Shown: in pieces, positions 1 to 7,131 of the stretch
Position numbering within the stretch: the stretch's first letter is position 1
Layout of the letters: every line of letters begins with the position of its first letter
Source of the DNA: Pseudomonadota bacterium
Lineage (GTDB): Bacteria > Pseudomonadota > Alphaproteobacteria > Rhizobiales > Rhizobiaceae
Direction: 5' to 3'
DNA length: 64,000 nt
NCBI GenBank assembly: GCA_023404095.1
Contig: JAEYDD010000072.1
Location: 62,001 to 126,000 of the forward strand
The notes under the pieces: generated by a model
Database searches by the model: none
Seen by the model: only the letters and a program-made list of their open reading frames with translations
Told to the model about the DNA's origin: nothing
Translations under genes and position numbers: made by a program

Positions 1-38
1 GTGACGACCGAGCGTGGTCGGGGAGACGGGCGGCGTGC

Positions 39-512
39 TCACGGTTGCCCGCTTTCCCGACTGCTGCCGTGGGAGGATTTGGCCCGCCGGCACAGCCGTT
101 CCAGCGTCTCGAGGAAGGCCGAACGGTCGCGCGGCGAAAAGGCGGCGTTGTAGCCCTTGCTCTCGCCGGTTTCGCGCAGGTGCTGGCCAAGGTCGCGCAT
201 GGCGGTGGCCATGCCGATGTTCGCCTTGTCGAAAAGCCGTCCGGTAGGCCCGGTCACCAGTGCGTCCTTGCCGACGCAGCGCCCCGCGAGCGGGACATCG
301 GCGGTAACGACGATGTCGCCAGACTGTACGTGCTCGACGATCCAGTCGTCGGCCGCATCGAAGCTGCCTGATACGATGACGTTCTTCACCATCGGATCAC
401 GCGAGGGCCGCAAGCCGGAGTTGGCGACGAACGTCACTGGCAGGCCGTGGCGTTCGGCGACCTTGAGAATCTCCGGCTTCACCGGGCAGGCATCTGCGTC
501 GACGTAGATCAC
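39..512 (-). CDS. YaiI/YqxD family protein (DUF188)
   Basis: A 157-residue protein of the YaiI/YqxD (DUF188) family, whose biochemical role is not established; the fold is related to PIN/NYN-type nucleases. The N-terminus carries the family signature (I-Y-V-D-A-D-A-C-P-V-K), followed by F-V-A-N-S, the V-T-A-D-V-P-L-A segment and the G-R-L-F-D-K-A-N-I stretch. The start is a GTG whose first four bases overlap the TGA of the upstream GNAT gene (GTGA). A longer reading in this frame would run into that gene and adds nothing resembling the family, so I reject it. It is the last gene of a three-gene minus-strand operon with frmA. Family call is secure; function unknown. Confidence 0.88.
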   Translation of the reverse strand: MIYVDADACPVKPEILKVAERHGLPVTFVANSGLRPSRDPMVKNVIVSGSFDAADDWIVEHVQSGDIVVTADVPLAGRCVGKDALVTGPTGRLFDKANIGMATAMRDLGQHLRETGESKGYNAAFSPRDRSAFLETLERLCRRAKSSHGSSRESGQP

Positions 513-970
513 TGAACGGGCCTCAACATGTCGACATGCGGGATGCCGTCTTCCAGGTATTCCGTGGAAATCGGCTCGAAGCCGAAGGAGGCGTAGAAGC
601 GCTGGAGATGGCTCTGGGCAGACAGCTCGATCGTCTCGTTCGGGTAGGCCTTCTGGCACTCCACGATGGCCTCGCGCATCAGGGCTTCGCCGAGCCGTTT
701 TCCCCTGTGGTCGGGCGAGACGGCGACACGGCCGATGCGGGGACGGGCGTCCGGCGTCGGCCGCCACAGGCGGGCGCAGGCAAGGAGTTCGTCCCCGTCC
801 AGAAGGCGCAAATGCAGGCAGTCCGGATCATTGCCGTCGAGCTCGGGATAGGGGCAATTCTGCTCGACGACGAAGACGTCCACCCGCATTTTCAGCATGG
901 CATAGAGATCGCGTGCGGAGAACGCGTCGAGCCCCCGCACGTCGACCCTATAGGGCAGGGTGGCCGTCAA
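509..970 (-). CDS. GNAT family N-acetyltransferase, ElaA type
   Basis: A 153-residue GNAT acetyltransferase that should transfer an acetyl group from acetyl-CoA to an unknown amine. Near residues 30-50 it has the ElaA signature (R-V-D-V-F-V-V-E-Q-N-C-P-Y-P-E-L-D-G). The acetyl-CoA pyrophosphate loop lies around R-G-K-R-L-G-E-A-L, and the C-terminal half has F-Y-A-S-F-G-F. No ATG exists before the conserved region. A TTG overlapping the frmA TGA (bases 967-970 read TTGA on the minus strand) gives the expected length, so I take it as the start. The gene is translationally coupled on both sides. Whether it acts with formaldehyde detoxification is not shown. Confidence 0.85.
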   Translation of the reverse strand: MTATLPYRVDVRGLDAFSARDLYAMLKMRVDVFVVEQNCPYPELDGNDPDCLHLRLLDGDELLACARLWRPTPDARPRIGRVAVSPDHRGKRLGEALMREAIVECQKAYPNETIELSAQSHLQRFYASFGFEPISTEYLEDGIPHVDMLRPVQ

Positions 971-2094
971 TAGACGACGACCCCACGGATGCTTTCGCCC
1001 TTGTGCATCAGGTCGAAGCCGTTGTTGATGTCTTCGAGCGGCATGGTGTGGGTGATCATCGGATCGATCTGGATCTTGCCCTCCATGTACCAGTCGACGA
1101 TCTTCGGCACGTCGGTACGTCCGCGCGCGCCACCAAAGGCCGTGCCCATCCAGTTGCGGCCGGTCACGAGCTGGAACGGTCGGGTGGAGATTTCCTGACC
1201 CGCACCGGCGACGCCGATGATGACCGACTTGCCCCAGCCGCGATGGCTGGCTTCGAGCGCCTGGCGCATGACCTTGGTGTTGCCGGTGCAGTCGAAGGTG
1301 TAGTCGGCGCCCCCGATCAGGTCACCATTGCGCTTCGTCATGTTGACGAGGTAGGGCACGATGTCGTCGCCGACCTCCTTCGGATTGACGAAGTGCGTCA
1401 TGCCAAACTTTTCGCCCCATGCCTTGCGGTCCGGATTGATGTCGACGCCGATGATCATGTCGGCGCCGGCAAGGCGCAGGCCCTGCAGCACGTTCAGGCC
1501 GATGCCGCCGAGGCCGAAGACGATCGCCGTGGAGCCGATTTCCACCTTGGCGGTGTTGATGACGGCGCCGATGCCGGTCGTGACACCGCAGCCGATGTAG
1601 CAGATCTTGTCGAAGGGCGCGTCCGGGTTGACCTTGGCGAGCGCGATTTCCGGCAGGACGGTGTAGTTGGCGAAGGTCGAGCAGCCCATGTAATGGTGGA
1701 TCTTGTCCTTGCCGATGGAGAAGCGGCTCGTTCCATCCGGCATCAGCCCCTGACCCTGGGTGGCGCGGATCGAGGTGCAGAGGTTGGTCTTGCGCGAAAG
1801 GCAGGAATAGCACTCACGGCATTCCGGCGTGTAGAGCGGAATGACGTGGTCGCCCTTCTTCACGGACGTGACGCCAGGGCCGACGTCGACGACGATGCCG
1901 GCGCCCTCGTGGCCGAGGATGGCCGGGAACAGGCCCTCCGGGTCGGCACCCGAGAGCGTGAAGTCGTCGGTATGGCAGATGCCGGTGGCCTTGACCTCGA
2001 TCAGCACTTCGCCGGCCCTGGGGCCCTCCAGCTGCACGGTCATGACTTCCAGCGGCTTGCCCGCCTGAACGGCGACGGCTGCACGTACGTCCAT
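967..2094 (-). CDS. frmA: S-(hydroxymethyl)glutathione dehydrogenase / class III alcohol dehydrogenase
   Basis: A 375-residue zinc-dependent class III alcohol dehydrogenase. It oxidises S-hydroxymethylglutathione to S-formylglutathione with NAD+ in glutathione-dependent formaldehyde removal; the class can also reduce S-nitrosoglutathione. Catalytic zinc ligands are visible as C40 in G-I-C-H-T-D and H62-E63 in G-H-E-G. The structural-zinc cysteines are C92, C95, C98 and C106. A Rossmann glycine motif (F-G-L-G-G-I-G-L-N) is near residue 200. Length is normal for the family. It heads a minus-strand operon with the GNAT and DUF188 genes. An S-formylglutathione hydrolase gene is not adjacent. Confidence 0.96.
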   Translation of the reverse strand: MDVRAAVAVQAGKPLEVMTVQLEGPRAGEVLIEVKATGICHTDDFTLSGADPEGLFPAILGHEGAGIVVDVGPGVTSVKKGDHVIPLYTPECRECYSCLSRKTNLCTSIRATQGQGLMPDGTSRFSIGKDKIHHYMGCSTFANYTVLPEIALAKVNPDAPFDKICYIGCGVTTGIGAVINTAKVEIGSTAIVFGLGGIGLNVLQGLRLAGADMIIGVDINPDRKAWGEKFGMTHFVNPKEVGDDIVPYLVNMTKRNGDLIGGADYTFDCTGNTKVMRQALEASHRGWGKSVIIGVAGAGQEISTRPFQLVTGRNWMGTAFGGARGRTDVPKIVDWYMEGKIQIDPMITHTMPLEDINNGFDLMHKGESIRGVVVY

Positions 2095-2176
2095 GATTTT
2101 TCTCCTTATATGACGATGGAATCTCTCGGGCGCGGACCATTGCAGAGCGCACGCGGCTACTCAAGCCCGATATTGA

Positions 2177-2584
2177 TCAATCTTCCTTGTGGCGGCATCG
2201 CATCGCAAGACTGGCAATCTCGGCCTCGAGGGCGTCTATCGCGCGGCCGGTCTGCTCGTGCAGCATGCGGATCTGATTCAGTTGCTCCAGCAATGGCTTC
2301 GCCAGTTCGTCGTTCGGCGAGGGTGCGTCGCCAATGCCTGCGATCAGCCAGGACGGAGACACGCCCAGCACGCCAGCCAGCATGAACAGCGCGCTCGTAC
2401 GGGGTTCGGCGTGGTCCCGCTCCCAGCTGCCGACGGTCTCTTCGGGAAGCCCGAGACGGGCCGCCAGTTCGGCAAGCGACATGTCCAGCGCATCGCGTGC
2501 ATGCCAGATGCGGCCGCCGAGCGTGTCGCCATCGGCGCGGCGGGAACGAAAGGGAATGGGTCGGTCGTCGCCGGAATTTGCCAT
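2177..2584 (-). CDS. XRE-family transcriptional regulator
   Basis: A 135-residue putative DNA-binding regulator. Residues about 24-82 form a lambda-Cro/XRE helix-turn-helix: L-G-G-R-I-W-H-A-R-D-A, then A-A-R-L-G-L-P-E-E-T-V-G-S-W-E, then L-A-G-V-L-G-V-S. The last 40 residues look like an amphipathic or coiled-coil helix (L-L-E-Q-L-N-Q-I-R) that could mediate dimerisation. It is transcribed away from the DMT transporter at 2802 across a 217-base intergenic region, so that promoter is a plausible target. This is inference only, because no clear operator was seen. Target and inducer unknown. Confidence 0.85.
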   Translation of the reverse strand: MANSGDDRPIPFRSRRADGDTLGGRIWHARDALDMSLAELAARLGLPEETVGSWERDHAEPRTSALFMLAGVLGVSPSWLIAGIGDAPSPNDELAKPLLEQLNQIRMLHEQTGRAIDALEAEIASLAMRCRHKED

Positions 2585-2801
2585 GACGGCCTCCGTTGTC
2601 GTTACGACAAGCTTATGGGGCGGCTGTTTGCTTTTCTACCCCAATTGCGTCGCGCGCAGCACAGGTGCCGACGAAGGCCCTTGAAAACCGGGGCTTGACC
2701 GCGTGACGGGGAGTGCTGTTGAAGAGCGCAATGAGCGGGCCAGCGATTGCGACCGCACCGACGCTGCCGCCGACTGCGGCGGCCCTTTCTGGAAGATCCA
2801 C

Positions 2802-3746
2802 ATGCAGACGGCCACGGCAGACCATTTGAGACAGCATATCATGCAGGGCATGGGGCTGATGGCGTTCGCCATGATCATTCTGCCGGGCATGGATGCGATC
2901 GCCAAATACCTGTCCACCTATGGCGGCATGTCGCCGGGGCAGGTGACGTTCTACCGCTTCTTCTTCCAGCTCGTCTGCACGCTGCCACTGCTGCTGAGCG
3001 TCATGGGACGCGATGCCTTCCGGGCCAAGCGCCCCTGGCTCAACATTCTGCGCGGTGTCTTGCACGGCGCGGCGAGCCTGCTCTTCTTCATCGCGGTGAA
3101 ATACATGCCGCTCGCGGACGTCTTCGCCATCTATTTCGTCGAACCCTTCATCCTGACCGCTATGTCGGCGATCTTTCTCGGGGAGAGGGTCGGCTGGCGG
3201 CGCTGGCTTGCGATCGTGGTCGGTTTCGGCGGCGCGCTGATCGTCATCCAGCCGAGCTTTGCCGTCTTCGGCTTCACGTCGCTTTTGCCGGTCGGTTGCG
3301 CGTTTCTGTACGCACTCTACATGTTCCTCAATCGCGCGATCGGCGAAGGGGATTCCCCGCTGACGATGCAGACGATTTCCGGTTTCGGCGGCATGATGTT
3401 CATGGCGGCGGCGCTTGCGGTCGGTAATCTGGGCGGGGTCGAGGATTTCGCGGTTTCCCTCCCGGATTCGTCGCTCACCCTGGCGCTGCTGCTGATCCTC
3501 GGCTCGCTCTCGGGTTACGCGCACCTGCTCGTGGTGCGGGCCTTCCGGCTGGCGCCGCTGTCTCTGTTGGCGCCGTTCCAGTACTTCGAGATCATCTCGG
3601 CGACGATCCTCGGTTATGCGCTGTTTGGCGATTTCCCGAATGTGTGGAAATGGGTCGGCATCGCTATCATCGTCGCCTCCGGTCTCTTCATCATCTGGCG
3701 GGAGCAGAGGGCGGCACGGACGCGCGAGACTGCGGCGGCCGGTTGA
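2802..3746 (+). CDS. DMT superfamily transporter (EamA domains)
   Basis: A 314-residue inner-membrane protein of the drug/metabolite transporter superfamily with two EamA repeats and about ten hydrophobic segments. The first runs G-L-M-A-F-A-M-I-I-L-P-G-M-D-A. The substrate cannot be told from sequence; relatives export metabolites or take up small solutes. I place the start at the ATG at 2802, which has a GGAAG ribosome site seven bases upstream. An upstream in-frame start would add 33 charged residues unlike the family N-terminus. The C-terminus is basic (W-R-E-Q-R-A-A-R). A divergent XRE regulator lies upstream. A similar transporter is encoded at 31355-32326. Confidence 0.88.
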   Translation: MQTATADHLRQHIMQGMGLMAFAMIILPGMDAIAKYLSTYGGMSPGQVTFYRFFFQLVCTLPLLLSVMGRDAFRAKRPWLNILRGVLHGAASLLFFIAVKYMPLADVFAIYFVEPFILTAMSAIFLGERVGWRRWLAIVVGFGGALIVIQPSFAVFGFTSLLPVGCAFLYALYMFLNRAIGEGDSPLTMQTISGFGGMMFMAAALAVGNLGGVEDFAVSLPDSSLTLALLLILGSLSGYAHLLVVRAFRLAPLSLLAPFQYFEIISATILGYALFGDFPNVWKWVGIAIIVASGLFIIWREQRAARTRETAAAG

Positions 3747-3873
3747 TAGCCGTATCGTTACGGCACAGTACCGCGCCGAAAGGCCGAAGACGCGCCGCAG
3801 CCGGCGCGGCGCGTTCTTAAGATTTCCGCTTTAGCGTCATGACGGGGTCAATCGGGCGGAATGGAGCGTGTCC

Positions 3874-4065
3874 ATGTCGACCACCTTTTCCGTGACCTTT
3901 CTGCTGACGATCAATCTCGGTTTCGTCTGGCTGCTGATGGCGGCGCCGCTCGGTCAGCAAACGCTGCGGCTGCACCGGAAATTCGAGGCCGAACCGATGA
4001 GGGGCTGGTCGGCGGTGTTCCCGCTCGGGCTGAGCACCGCGTGCGCGCCAGTCGGAATCAGTTGA
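3874..4065 (+). CDS. Small hypothetical membrane protein
   Basis: A 63-residue reading frame with one clear hydrophobic segment (F-L-L-T-I-N-L-G-F-V-W-L-L-M-A-A-P-L) followed by a basic stretch (R-L-H-R-K-F). A GGAG ribosome site precedes the ATG by seven bases. A 20-base block spanning ribosome site and start codon (3860-3879) is identical to that of the lipoprotein gene at 15572, which argues for real translation. The 3' end overlaps the convergent lipB gene by eight bases, so it could be a truncated remnant of a longer gene. I do not recognise a family. Confidence 0.45.
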   Translation: MSTTFSVTFLLTINLGFVWLLMAAPLGQQTLRLHRKFEAEPMRGWSAVFPLGLSTACAPVGIS

Positions 4066-4774
4066 CCAGCGCGAGGGGACCGAACATTTTATTGAAGGAT
4101 GCCTTCAGACAGAGGTCTGCATCGTCCATCGTCACCGGCAGGCCGAGATCGACGAGGCTGGTGACGCCATAGCCGCGGATACCGCAGGGAACGATCCCGC
4201 TAAAGTGGTCGAGATCGGGGTCAACGTTCAACGAGAGCCCGTGGAAACTGACCCAGCGCCGGAGGCGGATGCCGATCGCCGCGATCTTGTCTTCTGCCGG
4301 CGAACCGTCGGGCAGGGGCGGCCGTTCGGGGCGCCGGACCCATACCCCGACACGGTCCTCCCGACGCTCGCCGCGGACGTTCATCTGTGCGAGGGCGTCG
4401 ATGACGACGTCCTCCAGTGCGGCCACGAAGGCGCGGACGTCCTGGCGGCGGCGCTTGAGATCCAGCATGACATAGGCCACGCGCTGGCCGGGACCATGAT
4501 AGGTGTATTCCCCGCCGCGACCGGTTTCGAAGACGGGAAAGCGGTTCGGATCGACGAGGTCGACCGCATCGGCGCTCGTGCCGGCGGTGTAGAGCGGGGG
4601 GTGCTCGACGAGCCAGATGAGTTCGTCGGCTTCGCCGGCGGCGATCAAGGCTGCCTCGTGCTCCATCGTCTCCACGGCGACGTCGTAGGGTACGAGGCCC
4701 TGCTCCACCCGCCAGCGGATCGGCGGCGAGCCCGGAACGGCGAGCATGGATTTTTCGAGTTCGGCGCGCTGCAT
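4058..4774 (-). CDS. lipB: Lipoyl(octanoyl) transferase LipB
   Basis: A 238-residue cytoplasmic octanoyltransferase. It moves octanoate from acyl-carrier protein onto lipoyl domains, the step before LipA inserts sulfur. The thioester-forming cysteine is C197 in V-P-C-G-I-R-G-Y-G-V-T-S, and the catalytic lysine is K163 in E-D-K-I-A-A-I-G. G-R-G-G-E-Y-T-Y-H-G-P-G-Q (about 86-98) is the substrate-pocket motif. I chose the ATG at 4774, with AAGGGA six bases upstream, over a longer frame that would run back to 4897. Its partners are in this window: lipA at 61594 and the lipoylated PdhB/PdhC at 55436-58180. Confidence 0.95.
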   Translation of the reverse strand: MQRAELEKSMLAVPGSPPIRWRVEQGLVPYDVAVETMEHEAALIAAGEADELIWLVEHPPLYTAGTSADAVDLVDPNRFPVFETGRGGEYTYHGPGQRVAYVMLDLKRRRQDVRAFVAALEDVVIDALAQMNVRGERREDRVGVWVRRPERPPLPDGSPAEDKIAAIGIRLRRWVSFHGLSLNVDPDLDHFSGIVPCGIRGYGVTSLVDLGLPVTMDDADLCLKASFNKMFGPLALVN

Positions 4775-4966
4775 ATGCAATCCCTTCGACCTTTCTCTGC
4801 CAATATAGGCGGGATGATGCAAGGATTTCAGGGGTGAAACGGGCTGTGCACAGGGGCTGTTGAAATTGTTGTTTTTCTCGTCAGATTTCTGTCGCAATGG
4901 CCTTGTGCACCCAAAATGCTTTTGCTACATGCACCCCCGTCGGCGCAAGTCGACACCTACCACGAT

Positions 4967-5051
4967 GCGGTCGTGGCGGAATTGGTAGACGCGCAGCGTT
5001 GAGGTCGCTGTGGGGCAACCCGTGGAAGTTCGAGTCTTCTCGACCGCACCA
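4967..5051 (+). tRNA. tRNA-Leu (anticodon GAG)
   Basis: A class II tRNA of 85 bases including the encoded CCA. The acceptor stem pairs 4967-4973 (GCGGTCG) with 5041-5047 (CGACCGC), the discriminator is A5048 and CCA is at 5049-5051. The anticodon stem CAGCG/CGCTG (4994-4998 with 5006-5010) holds the loop TTGAGGT with anticodon GAG at 5001-5003. The variable arm and the T-arm GTTCGAGTC follow. It should read CUU and CUC leucine codons. It lies in the divergent gap upstream of lipB. No integrase or duplicated tRNA end was seen nearby. Confidence 0.97.
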
Positions 5052-5053
5052 AG

Positions 5054-5078
5054 AACCCGGCTTCGGCCGGGTTTTTTG
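5054..5078 (+). terminator. Rho-independent terminator of tRNA-Leu
   Basis: A perfect eight-pair stem AACCCGGC/GCCGGGTT (5054-5061 with 5066-5073) closes a stable TTCG tetraloop and is followed by a T-run. It starts three bases after the tRNA CCA end, so it very likely ends the tRNA transcript. Confidence 0.9.
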
Positions 5079-5207
5079 TTGTCTTTCAACAACTTCCGGC
5101 GCCGATGCGCCACTGCCTCCGCAGATCTGGTCCTTGTCGGAAGAATGCCGAAGTCGAGCGATCCTGGCGCTGGCCGGAAATCGAAGCGTTGAGGTCTGCC
5201 TGCGGGG

Positions 5208-5236
5208 TAAAAGAAAGCCCCGCCGGATGCGGGGCA
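5208..5236 (-). terminator. Rho-independent terminator of candidate sRNA A
   Basis: Seven-pair GC-rich stem with a five-base loop (CGGAT on the plus strand), followed on the minus strand by TTTCTTTT. The same tail follows the terminator at 5500-5525. No protein gene on the minus strand ends here, so the site points to a short RNA gene. Confidence 0.8.
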
Positions 5237-5330
5237 ATTGGGCTCCTCCACGGAAGCCTTAGAGGGGAACAGCGCCCAAGTGGGCAGCAGCAAAAACGTA
5301 CGCGAAGCCTGCCACCTCCGATAGTGCTAG
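5208..5330 (-). ncRNA. Candidate small RNA A (minus strand)
   Basis: An intergenic region that folds as a chain of stems when read on the minus strand and ends in a strong intrinsic terminator. The terminator stem is GCCCCGC/GCGGGGC (5217-5223 with 5229-5235), followed on the minus strand by TTTCTTTT (5216-5209). A middle stem pairs 5238-5243 with 5274-5279 (TTGGGC/GCCCAA), with CCTC/GAGG pairing inside it. The 5' end near 5330 is a guess from CTTGTG and CTAGCA boxes upstream. An open frame covers the region but has no good start and would read through the terminator. I do not recognise the RNA family. Confidence 0.5.
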
Positions 5331-5354
5331 AATTAGCCTCCTGGATCACAAGGT

Positions 5355-5408
5355 CGGGGACAGGAAGCGACCGGCGATCGCGGCTTTTCCGGTCGCTTCC
5401 CTGTCTTC
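5355..5408. repeat. Long inverted repeat (hairpin) between two sRNA candidates
   Basis: GGAAGCGACCGG (5363-5374) and CCGGTCGCTTCC (5389-5400) form a perfect 12-pair stem. It is extended by GACAG/CTGTC with a one-base bulge. Neither side has a T-run, so it is not a simple terminator. It may be part of a longer RNA or a protein-binding dyad. A weaker stem AAGTCCG/CGGACTT follows just downstream. Confidence 0.6.
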
Positions 5409-5499
5409 AAGTCCGCGGCTGGCTCTGCCCCGGACTTTTCCACGGTGCGCCGCTTGGCTGACATGAACATGAACGCGCCGTGTGCATGGACAGGGCGGG

Positions 5500-5525
5500 C
5501 AAAAGAAAGCCCGCCGAAGCGGGCG
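5500..5525 (-). terminator. Rho-independent terminator of candidate sRNA B
   Basis: Six-pair stem with a four-base loop and a TTTCTTTT tail on the minus strand. It has the same GGGC-TTTCTTTT ending as the terminator at 5208-5236. No minus-strand protein gene ends here. Confidence 0.8.
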
Positions 5526-5592
5526 AATTCCGGGAGTGGCGCGTACGCTATACTCTAGTCGCGCCTGTAGGGACCTTAGGCGGATAGAGTAA
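5500..5592 (-). ncRNA. Candidate small RNA B (minus strand)
   Basis: Read on the minus strand, this region has a GGCGCG/CGCGCC stem around an A/T-rich loop, a single-stranded stretch containing CACTCCCGG, and a perfect terminator. The terminator is GCCCGC-CGAA-GCGGGC on the plus strand (5509-5524), followed by TTTCTTTT on the minus strand. That layout resembles Hfq-type trans-acting sRNAs. The upstream end is uncertain: A/T-rich bases near 5585-5600 could hold a -10 box. No reading frame explains the terminator. Family not recognised. Confidence 0.45.
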
Positions 5593-5686
5593 ATTTCCGG
5601 TAAAGCACTGAAAATCGCCCTGTTCAGATCAGTGTCAGGCAGTTCGCGCATTCGTTTCGCCGTACACCACAGAATGGGCGAGACCG

Positions 5687-6259
5687 ATGCGGTTGGCACG
5701 GAGATACCTGCTTTGGATTGCTTGCACCTGTCTGTTTGCAGGTGTCGGATACGGCGTCTATGCCGCTTATCTTCAGGTAGTCGGCAATTTTCATACGGTC
5801 ATAGAGGGTGAATTCTACCGCTCGGCGCAACCGAGTGCGACACAACTGGCTTCTTATGTCCGCACGCACGGCATCAAGACGGTCATCAATCTGCGGGGGG
5901 AGGATGCGAGTGCTGGCTGGTACGAAAACGAGCTTTCCACGGCACGACGGCTCGGTGTCCAGCACATCGACTACCGCATGTCTGCCTCGAGCATGCTTAC
6001 GCCGGCTAAGGCGGATGAACTGGTCGCGATCATGGCCGCTGCACCGAAGCCGATCCTCGTTCACTGTCAGGCCGGATCAGACCGGACGGGGCTTGTGTCC
6101 GCCCTCTACAGCTACCGCGTGGCGGGACGGAGCGAGGAGCGGGCAGAGCGACAGCTCTCACTCTTGTTCGGCCATGTGGGCATTCCGCTCATCTCTTCTG
6201 CCTATGCGATGGATGCCAGCTGGGAAGTTATCGAGGATCACTATAGACCCGAGGGGTAA
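5687..6259 (+). CDS. Membrane-anchored dual-specificity / tyrosine phosphatase-like protein
   Basis: A 190-residue protein with a basic N-terminus and one transmembrane segment (about residues 7-28), followed by a dual-specificity phosphatase domain. The phosphate-binding loop is H-C-Q-A-G-S-D-R-T-G (about 126-135), matching H-C-x5-R with the catalytic cysteine present. V-I-N-L-R-G (about 66-71) is the usual upstream motif. The membrane anchor suggests the domain faces the periplasm or is tethered to the inner membrane. Relatives dephosphorylate proteins, phosphoinositides or phosphatidylglycerophosphate. The substrate here is unknown. The ribosome site is weak (GGGCGAG). Confidence 0.85.
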   Translation: MRLARRYLLWIACTCLFAGVGYGVYAAYLQVVGNFHTVIEGEFYRSAQPSATQLASYVRTHGIKTVINLRGEDASAGWYENELSTARRLGVQHIDYRMSASSMLTPAKADELVAIMAAAPKPILVHCQAGSDRTGLVSALYSYRVAGRSEERAERQLSLLFGHVGIPLISSAYAMDASWEVIEDHYRPEG

Positions 6260-6314
6260 AGGAGACCCGGGGACGGGTGCCAGAGCGCCCCTGCGCGCCG
6301 CGCCGCCCTCCATG

Positions 6315-6809
6315 CTAACTGTTTATTTTGCGAAACTTCTTGGCAATGCGCTCGCGCTTCAGCCGCGACAGCCGGTCAATCCAGAAGATGCCATCGAGCT
6401 GGTCGATCTCGTGCTGAAGGCAGACTGCGAGGAGACCGTCCGCTTCTTCCGCGTGCGAATTTCCAAGCAGATCCTGATAGCGGACGCGAATGCGGGCCGG
6501 CCGCTCCACCTCCTCTGTCACGCCCGGCATGGAGACGCTGCCTTCCGCATGCCGTCGCATCTCTGCGGAGCTCCACTCGACTTCGGGGTTGACGTATACG
6601 CGTGTTGAAGATGGGCCGTCGAGTTCCATCACCGTCAGCCGCAGCAATTCACCGACATGCGCTGCGGTAATGCCGATGCCGGGGGCCGCGCGCATGGTTT
6701 CTGCGAGGTCCTTGGCAAGGGCCGCAAGGCTTTCGTCAAAGCGCTCGACGGTGCCACAGGGCGTTCGCAGCCTCTCGTCTGGAAACCGTATAATGGGGCG
6801 GATCGGCAT
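6315..6809 (-). CDS. Peptide deformylase-like protein with degenerate active site
   Basis: A 164-residue homologue of peptide deformylase, the metalloenzyme that removes formyl groups from new proteins. The fold signature is complete, but all three motifs are altered. Motif 1 reads G-I-G-I-T-A-A-H (44-51) where active enzymes have a final Gln. Motif 2 reads E-G-S-V-S with S91 in place of the metal-binding Cys. Motif 3 reads Q-H-E-I-D-Q with Q137 in place of the second metal-binding His. H133 and the general-base E134 remain. With two of three metal ligands gone it is unlikely to be a normal deformylase. It may bind formyl-methionine peptides or have a new role. The canonical def gene must lie elsewhere. 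Confidence 0.88.
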   Translation of the reverse strand: MPIRPIIRFPDERLRTPCGTVERFDESLAALAKDLAETMRAAPGIGITAAHVGELLRLTVMELDGPSSTRVYVNPEVEWSSAEMRRHAEGSVSMPGVTEEVERPARIRVRYQDLLGNSHAEEADGLLAVCLQHEIDQLDGIFWIDRLSRLKRERIAKKFRKINS

Positions 6810-7069
6810 GTCGGGTCTCCAATTGCGGTTTGGCAGCGCGGTTGCGACCTGCCGGGCTTTGCAGGGCCTGCAAATACAAGGCCGATGGCAGCGTCTCTCT
6901 CGATGCCTCCCAGAAACGCAACAGTCAGAGAAATTTACGCGACGCGCCAGGTGAAATGCGTTAGCTGGCTGTGGACCATGTCAGAGGTTTCGGCTAGCAC
7001 GATTCCGGTCGGAAGGGCAGGAAACTCACGCCCGATCCGACAGGCGGCATCACAATTCCCATTCTATGC

Positions 7070-7105
7070 CCCGGCCTCGTGTCCCTGAAGGGACGCTTAG
7101 CCGGG
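7070..7105 (+). promoter_or_regulatory. Nested hairpin in the mgtE leader
   Basis: An outer stem CCCGGC/GCCGGG (7070-7075 with 7100-7105) encloses a symmetric five-by-five internal loop and an inner stem GTCCC/GGGAC (7081-7085 with 7090-7094) capped by TGAA. It lies 26 bases before the mgtE start codon and just after a possible -10 box (TTCTAT). That places it at or near the 5' end of the mRNA, so it may be a cis-acting RNA. It does not match the known magnesium riboswitches I can recall. The rest of 6810-7069 holds no gene that I can support. Confidence 0.5.
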
Positions 7106-7131
7106 AAATGCATTTTCGAGGAGCGGCTCGG

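Noticed and set aside
913..2385. 490-codon plus-strand frame opposite frmA
   Set aside because: It is antisense to a clear class III alcohol dehydrogenase, with a shadow composition and no family resemblance.
4967..5051. tRNA-Leu as an integration site
   Set aside because: No integrase, no duplicated tRNA 3' end and no composition shift next to it.
5086..5349. Protein frame over candidate sRNA A
   Set aside because: It reads straight through the intrinsic terminator at 5208-5236, lacks a ribosome site, and is better explained by a structured RNA.
5208..5500. Two-piece tmRNA, SRP RNA or RNase P RNA
   Set aside because: No tag-peptide codons ending in Ala-Ala-stop, no T-loop, no GGAAGGAAGCAGCC-type SRP loop and no RNase P core were found.
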